Below are positions 52,930-60,398 of a stretch of 64,000 bases of DNA, piece by piece (within the stretch, counting starts at the first letter, position 1; every line of letters begins with the position of its first letter). Below the pieces are notes generated by a model that made no database searches, had not been told where the DNA came from, and saw nothing but the letters and a program-made list of their open reading frames with translations. This DNA comes from Ruminococcus sp. UBA1409 (GTDB lineage Bacteria > Bacillota > Clostridia > Oscillospirales > Ruminococcaceae), in the NCBI GenBank assembly GCA_002305045.1, contig DBPX01000006.1, positions 1 through 64,000 of the forward strand, given 5' to 3'. Position numbers and translations under genes: made by a program.

Positions 52930-53786
52930 ATTTCAGCCCTCCCGTTGTGAAGCCTTAACAGCTCGCCGATAAGCCTTCTTTGTCCCGAGCGGGGGACGAT
53001 GCTGTCGACAAAGCCGTGCTCAAGGACAAACTCCGACTTCTGGAAGCCGTCGGGAAGAGACTTTCTTGTCGTCTGCTCTATGACTCTTGCTCCCGCAAAG
53101 CCGACGGTTGCCCCCGGCTCGGCAAGGATGATATCAGCCTCCATGGCAAAGCTAGCCGTGACTCCGCCCAGGGTGGGGTCTGTAAGAACGGCGATGTAAA
53201 GAAGCCCGGCGTCGCTGTGACGCTTTACCGCTGCGCTGGTTTTAGCCATCTGCATAAGAGATATAAGCCCCTCCTGCATCCTTGCTCCTCCCGAGACGGT
53301 AAAGCCTATTACCGGCAGACGGCGGCTTATTGCGTACTCAAAAAGCGAGGCTACCTTCTCGCCGACTGCACTGCCCATGCTTCCCATCATAAAGTACGGC
53401 TCCATGACGAATATACAGCAGCGCATTCTTTTAATGCTTGCCACTCCGAGGATGACAGCCTCATCCTCGCCGCTTGCAACCTTTACGGTGTCAAGCTTTT
53501 CCTTGTAGCCTGGAAAGCCCAGGGGATTTGAGGACTTGATATCGGTAAAAAGCTCGATAAAGCTGTTTTCGTCGACTATCATCTGGATTCTCTGCCTTGC
53601 CTTCATCCTGAAGTGATAGCCGCAGCCGCAGACAAGATTGTTCGCCCACAGACGGCTCAGCGGGATTTCCTTGCGGCAGTTGGGACATTTTTTCTCAGGC
53701 TCGCCGTCGTCCTGCTGGACGGGAGCAGAGCATCTCCCGCCCTCCTCGAGCTGATTTTTAGGCTTTAAAAAAGATAAAAGCTCCAT
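52926..53786 (-). CDS. accD: Acetyl-CoA carboxylase carboxyltransferase beta subunit
   Basis: The 286-residue AccD has an N-terminal zinc ribbon and a crotonase fold (TVSGGARMQEGLISLMQMAK, GGVTASFAM). The zinc ligands are C34 and C37, then C53 and C55: the second knuckle is CxC instead of the usual CxxC. No good ribosome site lies near ATG 53786; a GGAGAGG is about 37 bases upstream, next to a repeated motif. Partner of the downstream accA. Confidence 0.94.
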   Translation of the reverse strand: MELLSFLKPKNQLEEGGRCSAPVQQDDGEPEKKCPNCRKEIPLSRLWANNLVCGCGYHFRMKARQRIQMIVDENSFIELFTDIKSSNPLGFPGYKEKLDTVKVASGEDEAVILGVASIKRMRCCIFVMEPYFMMGSMGSAVGEKVASLFEYAISRRLPVIGFTVSGGARMQEGLISLMQMAKTSAAVKRHSDAGLLYIAVLTDPTLGGVTASFAMEADIILAEPGATVGFAGARVIEQTTRKSLPDGFQKSEFVLEHGFVDSIVPRSGQRRLIGELLRLHNGRAEI

Positions 53787-53891
53787 AAATTACTGTTGCT
53801 ATTGCCTATGCTTTAGCAAAAGCCTCTCCTTTCTGCGGGAATTGCGGTCGGTTTTAAAGGATTTTGTACAAATTATCATGCGGTGGGACTC

Positions 53892-55199
53892 TCAGCCGCT
53901 TCCCATGAAGGTGAGGTCGTAGCAGCCCTTTACAAACCGGCTGTCCTCCACGATTCTAAGCTGCTCCTCGATGTTGTTGGGAATGCCGTTTATCACAAGC
54001 TCGCAGAGCGAGGCGTTCATCTTGCGGATTGCCTCCTCCCTTGTTCTTGCGTATACTATCAGCTTTCCTATAAGAGGGTCGTAATACGGAAGCACAGAGG
54101 CTCCCTCAATCAGTGCGCTGTCGAACCTTACGGACGGTCCTCCCGGGACATGCAAAAGCTCTAAGGTCCCGCAGCTCTTGGCGTTTATGCGGCACTCAAT
54201 TGCCGACCCTGAGAGATTTACATCCTCTGAGCTAAAGCCAAGCGGGACTCCCGCCGAGATTCTTATCTGCCATTTTACAAGGTCGACGCCTGTGAGCATC
54301 TCGGTCACGCAGTGCTCGACCTGGAGCCTTATGTTCATCTCCATGAACCAAAGGCTGCCCTCTGAGTCAAGAAGAAACTCCAGCGTTCCCGCTCCGACAT
54401 AGCCGATTTTCTTGATAGCCGAGACGGCAAGCTGGGTTATCCTCCGCCTTTTTTCGCTGTCGATGGCAGGGGAGGGGGTCTCCTCTATGAGCTTTTGGTT
54501 TCTTCTTTGAAGAGAGCAGTCACGGTCTCCTAAGCACACCACGCTGCCCTGCTCGTCGGCTAGAATCTGAAGCTCTATATGCCTTGCGGGATAGATGTAC
54601 TTTTCAAGGTAGAGGCTGCCGTCCCCAAAGGCGCTCATAGCCTCGCCGGACGCCTGGTGATAAGCCTCTACAAGGTCCTCCCTTGAGCCAATGAGCCGTA
54701 TTCCCCGTCCTCCGCCTCCGGCGCACGCCTTTAGCATGACGGGATAGCCGATTTTCTCTGCCTCGCTTAGAGCCTCCTCCGGTGAGGAAAGCGCCCTTGT
54801 CCCAGGGATTACGCTCAGCCCGGTGCCCTTTATCAGCTCCTTTAGGACCGCCTTGTCGCTAAGACGCTCCATCTGCTTGGGGTCTGGACCTATAAAGACA
54901 ATTCCGTTTTTCTGGCAGAGCCGTGCAAAGTGGGCGTTCTCGGACAGAAAGCCGTACCCCGGATGAATCGCCTGAGCGCCAGATAGGATTGCGGCGCTCA
55001 CTATTCCCTCCTCGTTGAGATAGCTGCTTTTAGCCTCCGGACCGCCTATGCAAAGGCTCTGGTCGGCGAGGGCGACATGAAGCGAGTTTTTGTCAGCCTC
55101 TGAGTATACAGCCACGGTGGAGACTCCCATCTCCTTGCACGCCCTTATTATCCTGACAGCGATTTCTCCACGGTTGGCTATAAGTATCTTTGAAAACAT
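53892..55199 (-). CDS. accC: Biotin carboxylase
   Basis: AccC carboxylates the biotin of AccB using ATP and bicarbonate. It has the start FSKILIANRGEIAVRIIRA, HPGYGFLSENA, the glycine-rich ATP lid KACAGGGGRGIR, FMEMNIRLQVEH with catalytic residues (N/M variation of the usual MEMNTR), and a complete C-terminus. The length of 435 residues is slightly under the usual 445-450. It follows fabZ by 3 bases with AGGAGAG upstream. Confidence 0.96.
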   Translation of the reverse strand: MFSKILIANRGEIAVRIIRACKEMGVSTVAVYSEADKNSLHVALADQSLCIGGPEAKSSYLNEEGIVSAAILSGAQAIHPGYGFLSENAHFARLCQKNGIVFIGPDPKQMERLSDKAVLKELIKGTGLSVIPGTRALSSPEEALSEAEKIGYPVMLKACAGGGGRGIRLIGSREDLVEAYHQASGEAMSAFGDGSLYLEKYIYPARHIELQILADEQGSVVCLGDRDCSLQRRNQKLIEETPSPAIDSEKRRRITQLAVSAIKKIGYVGAGTLEFLLDSEGSLWFMEMNIRLQVEHCVTEMLTGVDLVKWQIRISAGVPLGFSSEDVNLSGSAIECRINAKSCGTLELLHVPGGPSVRFDSALIEGASVLPYYDPLIGKLIVYARTREEAIRKMNASLCELVINGIPNNIEEQLRIVEDSRFVKGCYDLTFMGSG

Positions 55200-55202
55200 T
55201 TC

Positions 55203-55628
55203 CTACTCTCCTGTTCCTGCGGCTATCGCAAATGAAAACTCCGCCTGTGCACAGAGCCTTCCCTCCACGCTTACGGTGCCCTTTGCAAAGTAAAAGGGGT
55301 GCTTTGAGCGTGTCAGGGAGCAGCGGGCTGTAATTTTGTCGCCCGGCCTTACAGGCGAGCGGAACCTCACATTGTTAAGCCCGGTGTAAACAGGCTGTCC
55401 GCCATTGATTTTGTCGCCGCTTAAAAGCACGCAGGCGGACTGCGCCAGGATTTCAAGGAGTATCACTCCGGGGACGATAGGATTTCCCGGGAAATGTCCC
55501 TTTAGGAAGAACTCATTCCCTCTTACGGTGTAGCTGCCTACTGCAACGCCGTCGTCAAGCTCCGCAGAGTCAAGAAGCAGCATATTGTCACGGTGGGGCA
55601 GAAGCTCCATAAGCTCATCCCGTTCCAT
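55203..55628 (-). CDS. fabZ: 3-hydroxyacyl-ACP dehydratase FabZ
   Basis: FabZ removes water from 3-hydroxyacyl-ACP. The hot-dog fold has LPHRDNMLLLD and the active site GHFPGNPIVPGVILLE with catalytic histidine and glutamate. Length is 141 residues. GAGGTGAT precedes ATG 55628. It sits between accB and accC, an order common in Clostridia. Confidence 0.96.
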   Translation of the reverse strand: MERDELMELLPHRDNMLLLDSAELDDGVAVGSYTVRGNEFFLKGHFPGNPIVPGVILLEILAQSACVLLSGDKINGGQPVYTGLNNVRFRSPVRPGDKITARCSLTRSKHPFYFAKGTVSVEGRLCAQAEFSFAIAAGTGE

Positions 55629-55632
55629 CCTA

Positions 55633-56055
55633 TCACCTCTTTATGCGAAACAGCTCGGTGCCGTATTCCACGACCTGACCGTTTGTAGCCATTATCTGGG
55701 CAATTGTGCCGCTGTATTCTGCGGTTATCTCGTTCATAAGCTTCATCGCCTCGACTATGCAAAGCACCTGACCCTCGGTGACGCTGTCGCCCACGCTGAC
55801 ATAGGGAGCGGCGTTTTCCGCAGGGGAGGAGTAAAACACTCCCACAAGCGGCGACCTTACGCTCACATAGTCCTTTGCGGGAAGCGGCTCCTGGGCAGGA
55901 GTGGGCTGTGCGGCTGTCTCCCTAGTCGCTAGCGGCTTTTCAGGCTCCCTAAGCCTTTCCAGTCTCACCCTGGTGCTGTCGTCCTCGATTTCAAGGCCGG
56001 TAAGACCAAGCTCCTTCATAAGCTCGGCATATTTTCTTATATCGGTATCCTTCAT
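55633..56055 (-). CDS. accB: Biotin carboxyl carrier protein
   Basis: The 140-residue carrier has an N-terminal helical region, a Pro/Ala-rich linker (about 45-60) and the biotinyl domain with the biotinylated lysine in EAMKLMNEI. It shuttles carboxyl groups between AccC and AccAD. It starts directly after fabF with GGAGGG in front. Confidence 0.96.
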   Translation of the reverse strand: MKDTDIRKYAELMKELGLTGLEIEDDSTRVRLERLREPEKPLATRETAAQPTPAQEPLPAKDYVSVRSPLVGVFYSSPAENAAPYVSVGDSVTEGQVLCIVEAMKLMNEITAEYSGTIAQIMATNGQVVEYGTELFRIKR

Positions 56056-57297
56056 TTAAAATACCCTCCTGAATGCAAGACAGGCGTTGTGTCCTCCGAA
56101 CCCGAGCGAATTTGAAAGCGCAAGGGTGACGGCTAGGCTTTTCCTGACGGATGGGACGCAGTCGAGGTCGCAGCGCTCGTCCTGCTCCAAAAGATTGATT
56201 GTAGGAGGCAAAACCCCCTCGTTAAGAGCCATAATGCAGGCAAGAGCCTCTATTGCTCCGGCGGCTCCGAGCATATGACCCGTCATCGACTTTGTAGAGC
56301 TTACCGACGCTCTTTTTGCGGCGTCCTCTCCCATAGCTTTTTTTATCGCCGCAGTCTCTATGACATCGTTCATGGGAGTGCCTGTGCCGTGGGCGTTGAT
56401 GTAGACTATGTCCTCCTCGGTATACCCTGCCTCACGCATGGCGATTGACATTGCCGCCGCTCCGCCTCTTGCCTCGGGGTGGGGAGCGGTTATGTGGTAG
56501 GCGTCGCAGGTGGAGCCGTAGCCGCAGACCTCGCCTAAGATGACTGCGCCTCTTTCCTTTGCGTGCTGGTACTCCTCAAGAATCAGAGCCGCCGCTCCCT
56601 CTCCTATAACGAATCCGCCTCTTCTTCTGTCAAAGGGAAGGGAAGCCTCGTCGGGATTTTCCGAAACCGAAAGCGCCTGCATATTCACAAATCCTGCAAT
56701 GGCGGATGGAGTGATGGCAGCCTCAGCTCCTCCCGTTATAACTGCGTCGGCGTAGCCGTGGCGGATAAGCCGCATAGCCTCTCCGATGGCGTTTGAGCCG
56801 GAGGCGCAGGCTGTGACGGCAGGCATCGCCGTCCCACGGCAGTCATGCCTTATTGCAATCATTCCGGCAGCCATATTTGATATCATCATCGGGACGAATA
56901 ACGGAGATACACGCCTGGGACCCTTTTCAAGAAGCTTTGTATGCTCTGTCTCGAAGGTCCCGATGCCTCCTATGCCGGTCCCGAAGACAACAGAGAATCT
57001 GTCGGGGTCGACACCGCCCTTTATTCCGCTCTGTGCGACCGCCTGCTCCACTGCGGCGACGGCAAACTGAGCGTAGCGGTCTGTTCTTAGAACCTCGTTT
57101 ACCTCAAGATAGTCTCTTGGGTCGAAGCCCTTGACCTCGGCGGCGAGCTTGGCTTTAAAGCCGGAGGCGTCAAACAAAGATATCGGGGATATTCCGTTTA
57201 CTCCGCTTTTAAGACCCTCCCAGGTGGATAAAACATCGTTTCCGAGCGGCGACACTGCTCCCAGCCCGGTCACGACGACTCTTTTCAACTCATTCAT
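56056..57297 (-). CDS. fabF: 3-oxoacyl-ACP synthase II
   Basis: FabF elongates acyl-ACP with malonyl-ACP. The catalytic triad is visible: cysteine in VTACASGSNAIG, histidine in NAHGTGTPMND and histidine in TGHMLGAAG. The product is 413 residues from ATG 57297. No ribosome site is close to this start; GGAGG lies 27 bases upstream beyond a small hairpin. No FabH is present in the operon, so initiation must be done elsewhere or by FabF-mediated decarboxylation. Confidence 0.95.
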   Translation of the reverse strand: MNELKRVVVTGLGAVSPLGNDVLSTWEGLKSGVNGISPISLFDASGFKAKLAAEVKGFDPRDYLEVNEVLRTDRYAQFAVAAVEQAVAQSGIKGGVDPDRFSVVFGTGIGGIGTFETEHTKLLEKGPRRVSPLFVPMMISNMAAGMIAIRHDCRGTAMPAVTACASGSNAIGEAMRLIRHGYADAVITGGAEAAITPSAIAGFVNMQALSVSENPDEASLPFDRRRGGFVIGEGAAALILEEYQHAKERGAVILGEVCGYGSTCDAYHITAPHPEARGGAAAMSIAMREAGYTEEDIVYINAHGTGTPMNDVIETAAIKKAMGEDAAKRASVSSTKSMTGHMLGAAGAIEALACIMALNEGVLPPTINLLEQDERCDLDCVPSVRKSLAVTLALSNSLGFGGHNACLAFRRVF

Positions 57298-57339
57298 ACT
57301 GCTATGCCCTTGCCTAGGCAAAGGCCTCCTTTCCAAGAT

Positions 57340-58071
57340 TCAGATTGCGATTCCGCCGTCTACCCTTACAACCTCGCCGGTGATGTAGTCGGCTTTTATC
57401 AGAAAGACTGCGGCGTCTGCTACCTCCTCGGGAGAGCCGAGCCGTCCCAGGGGCACTGCCTTTTCTATTCTCTCAAGGTCAAGCCCGCTTGTCATGTCGG
57501 TTTTTATAAACCCGGGGGCGACTGCGTTACAGCGAATACCCCTTGGAGCAAGCTCCTTTGCCAGGGACTTTGTAAGCCCGATAAGCCCCGCCTTAGATGC
57601 GCTGTAGCTGCACTGACCGGCGTTTCCTATTATGCCGGAGACGGAGGATATATTAACTATGCAGCCCTGCCGCTCCCTTATGAAAATTCCCAGCATATGG
57701 CGGACCATGTTAAAGGCTCCTTTAAGATTGGTCCCGATGACGGCGTCAAAGTCGCTCTCGCTGGTCATGGCGGCAAGCCCGTCACGGGTAATGCCGGCGT
57801 TGTTTACCAGTATAGTTGCAGATCCAAGCTCCGATTTGATTTTAGCTACCGTTTCCTTAGACGCAGAAAAATCCGAGACATCTAAGGTATAAGCCCCTGC
57901 TTTTACTCCGAAGGAGCCTTGACACTCTAACGCCGTTTTTTCGGCGGCGTCAGAGCTTCCCGAGGATATTATCGCTATGTTTGCGCCCTCTGAGGCAAGC
58001 CTTAGGGCGATAGCCCTTCCTATTCCTCTTGACCCGCCTGTGACTACGGCGGTTTTGCCTCTTATCTCCAT
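57340..58071 (-). CDS. fabG: 3-oxoacyl-ACP reductase FabG
   Basis: An NADPH-dependent short-chain dehydrogenase of 243 residues: TGGSRGIG cofactor motif, NNAG, and the Ser-Tyr-Lys triad in SSVSG ... YSASKAG. The C-terminus VRVDGGIAI is characteristic of FabG. It abuts fabD with no gap. The stop is followed by the first copy of a repeated AAAGGAGGC-type element. Confidence 0.96.
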   Translation of the reverse strand: MEIRGKTAVVTGGSRGIGRAIALRLASEGANIAIISSGSSDAAEKTALECQGSFGVKAGAYTLDVSDFSASKETVAKIKSELGSATILVNNAGITRDGLAAMTSESDFDAVIGTNLKGAFNMVRHMLGIFIRERQGCIVNISSVSGIIGNAGQCSYSASKAGLIGLTKSLAKELAPRGIRCNAVAPGFIKTDMTSGLDLERIEKAVPLGRLGSPEEVADAAVFLIKADYITGEVVRVDGGIAI

Positions 58072-58965
58072 CTAGCCGACCTCCTTTAGGTATTCAAAGA
58101 CGGTGACCGCCCTTGCCTCCGGCGATATCCTTTTTATCATGTTCGTTAAGGTCCTGCCGGGACCTATTTCGACAAACAGCTCGGCGCCGTCCGAAAGCAT
58201 ATTCAAGACGAGCCTCTCCCAGAGCACCGGGCTTTTTATCTGCTCGGACAGATAGTACGCCGGGTCGCCGTCATAACGGGATGCCGTAAGGTTTGAATAA
58301 AGAGGAAGCTCCGGCTTCCTGCAGCCGGCGTTTTTAAGGTCCATGTAAAAGCCGAGGGCAGCCTCCCGCATGAAGGGGGAGTGAAAGCCTCCCTTTACCT
58401 TTAGGGGAACGGCTCTTCCTCCCGACGCCTTTACATCCTCTAAAAATCTTGACAGCTCCTCGGATATTCCCGACACCGTGGTCTGTCCGGGACAGTTTAT
58501 GTTTACGGGATAAACGGCACGGTATTTTTGGCAGAGGGAGGATACCGTGTCGTGGTCAAGCTTCAAAACGGCAGCCATCGAGGCGCTCACGCCCTCAGAC
58601 GCCCTCTGCATAAGCTCAGCCCTTCTTTTTACAAGCTTAAAGCCTGTTCTGTCGTCAAATACTCCGGCGACCGCTGCGGCGGTCATCTCTCCTAACGAGA
58701 AGCCTGCCAGAAGGTCGGGCACGACTCCCTTGGAGATAATAGCTCTTGCGGCGGCAAGCTCCATTGTAAATAGACACGGCTGTGTGTTTTTAGTTATAGA
58801 AAGCTCCTCCTCGGTCCCCTCGAAGCACTGAGCGATGGTTCCCGGGCGGAGACTCTCGCAAAGATAAAAGGAGTCCCTTGCGGCTGGATAGCAATCAAAA
58901 AGCTCCTTACCCATCCCGGGGTGCTGGTCACCCTGACCTGAAAACAAAAACGCTATTTTACCCAT
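58072..58965 (-). CDS. fabD: Malonyl-CoA:ACP transacylase
   Basis: FabD moves malonyl from CoA to ACP. It has FLFSGQGDQHPGMGKEL and the nucleophile serine in GFSLGE, where E. coli has GHSLGE; the second histidine is in GGFHSPFM. The His-to-Phe change next to the nucleophile is a conserved-position variation, not a loss of the catalytic serine. It spans 297 residues and overlaps fabK by 13 bases. Confidence 0.95.
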   Translation of the reverse strand: MGKIAFLFSGQGDQHPGMGKELFDCYPAARDSFYLCESLRPGTIAQCFEGTEEELSITKNTQPCLFTMELAAARAIISKGVVPDLLAGFSLGEMTAAAVAGVFDDRTGFKLVKRRAELMQRASEGVSASMAAVLKLDHDTVSSLCQKYRAVYPVNINCPGQTTVSGISEELSRFLEDVKASGGRAVPLKVKGGFHSPFMREAALGFYMDLKNAGCRKPELPLYSNLTASRYDGDPAYYLSEQIKSPVLWERLVLNMLSDGAELFVEIGPGRTLTNMIKRISPEARAVTVFEYLKEVG

Positions 58966-59897
58966 TTCGATGCATTAAGGAGGATAGGCTCAGCCTCCCT
59001 TACAACCTCCCTTACGATTTCCTGAGCCGGCTGCTCCTTGTTCACAAGAGCCGCTATCTGTCCGGAGAGGAAGCAGCCTCTAGCCTCGTCTCCCTCCTTG
59101 ACGGCAAGCCTGAGTGCGCCTGTGGCAAGAGCCTCTAGCTCCTCGTCCGGCATACCGCCGTATTCAGCCTTTAAATACTCTCTTGAAAAGCTGGTCCTAA
59201 GACTTCTTACGGGATGCCCAAGCCTTTTTCCCGTCACCATCGTGCAAAGGTCCTTTGCCGAAAGGATTTTTTCCTTGTATCTTGGATGTATGCTGCACTC
59301 CGCTGCGCTTAAAAATCTTGTTCCCATCTGGACTCCGCAGGCGCCCAGCATAAACGCCGCCGCAAGACCCCTGCCGTCGGCTATTCCTCCGGCCGCTATT
59401 ACGGGAAGGCTCGTAGCCTGGCAGACCTGCGGGACAAGCACCATCGTGGTAAGCTCGCCGACATGACCTCCGCTCTCTCCGCCCTCAGCAATAAGGGCGG
59501 AGGCTCCCAGCCTTGTCATAAGCCTTGCCATTGCGACAGAGGCTACCACCGGGATTACCTTTATTCCGGCTGAAAGCCAGTCCTTTATATATTTCGAGGG
59601 GTTGCCTGCGCCGGTCGTCACCACGCTGACGCCCTCCTTGATTACAAGCTCAGAGACCTCGTCTGCGTAGGGACTCATGAGCATAATGTTGACTCCGAAC
59701 GGCTTGCCTGTTAAGCTTTTGGCGATGTCTATCTGCTCCTTTACATAGTCTGCGGGGGCGTTTCCAGCGGCAATAATGCCAAGACCGCCGCCGTTTGAAA
59801 CGGCAGCGGCCAGCCTCCCGTCAGCTATCCAAGCCATGCCGCCCTGAAGAACAGGGTATTCAATGCCTAAAAGCTCGCAAATCGCTGACCTTATCAT
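58953..59897 (-). CDS. fabK: Enoyl-ACP reductase FabK (FMN-dependent)
   Basis: FabK reduces enoyl-ACP with FMN and NAD(P)H in many Firmicutes in place of FabI, and is insensitive to triclosan. The 314-residue protein of the nitropropane dioxygenase-like fold has ICELLGIEYPVLQGGMAW, AEGGESGGHVGEL and AAGGIADGRGLAAAF. ATG 59897 follows AAGGGATAAGG, 4 bases after acpP; the longer upstream frame overlaps acpP and is rejected. Confidence 0.95.
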   Translation of the reverse strand: MIRSAICELLGIEYPVLQGGMAWIADGRLAAAVSNGGGLGIIAAGNAPADYVKEQIDIAKSLTGKPFGVNIMLMSPYADEVSELVIKEGVSVVTTGAGNPSKYIKDWLSAGIKVIPVVASVAMARLMTRLGASALIAEGGESGGHVGELTTMVLVPQVCQATSLPVIAAGGIADGRGLAAAFMLGACGVQMGTRFLSAAECSIHPRYKEKILSAKDLCTMVTGKRLGHPVRSLRTSFSREYLKAEYGGMPDEELEALATGALRLAVKEGDEARGCFLSGQIAALVNKEQPAQEIVREVVREAEPILLNASKWVK

Positions 59898-59901
59898 AGC
59901 C

Positions 59902-60123
59902 TTATCCCTTTTTGCTCTGGATAAACCTGTCGAGGTCGTCGATTGTCTCGACCTTCTGGTCAAGCTCGATTTCGATTCCTATCTTGTCCTCGAGGCTCAT
60001 TAAAAGCTCTACGGTGTCAAGGGAGTCGATTCCAAGCTCGGTGAAGGTGCTCTCGGGCTTGATTGTCGAGATGTCGCAGCCGGTGCGCTCTGAAACTATT
60101 TCTGCAATTGCGTCAAAATACAT
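59902..60123 (-). CDS. acpP: Acyl carrier protein
   Basis: The 73-residue acidic helical protein carries the phosphopantetheine serine in GIDSLDTVELLM. ATG 60123 lies 8 bases after GGAGGC; a TTG at 60138 within that site is rejected. It is the first gene of the fatty-acid operon. Confidence 0.96.
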   Translation of the reverse strand: MYFDAIAEIVSERTGCDISTIKPESTFTELGIDSLDTVELLMSLEDKIGIEIELDQKVETIDDLDRFIQSKKG

Positions 60124-60193
60124 AATAGATGCCTCCAATATAAATTCGGCAGACTAAAGCCTTAAACACTTAGACCAAAGTCCTGCACCTACG

Positions 60194-60199
60194 ATTATA
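60194..60199 (-). promoter_or_regulatory. Candidate -10 box of the fatty-acid operon
   Basis: TATAAT on the minus strand lies about 70 bases before acpP, but no good -35 box is found at 16-18 bases, suggesting an activator or another start. No FapR- or FabT-like palindrome was recognised. Confidence 0.4.
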
Positions 60200-60320
60200 C
60201 TCGGCTTGCGTTCCCTGACTGAAGCCATAGCGTTCCACAAGCGTTCTCTAATTGTAAACTATTTGTGAACAAACGCACGGCTCCCGACCCGGATTTTCTT
60301 TAAAAGACTGATAAAGGGTA

Positions 60321-60349
60321 TTGGCAGCGGCGGATAAAGCTGTTATAAT
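60321..60349 (+). promoter_or_regulatory. Promoter of the GH2 gene
   Basis: TTGGCA (60321-60326) and TATAAT (60344-60349) are 17 bases apart, 50 bases before the start codon. Confidence 0.75.
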
Positions 60350-60398
60350 AAATACTGGAGCTAAACCGTCACGGACTCATTTCACTTGGAGGAATAAT

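Noticed and set aside
60124..60398. FapR or FabT operator before acpP
   Set aside because: No palindrome resembling either consensus was found; only loosely related CTAAAG/CTTAG pieces.
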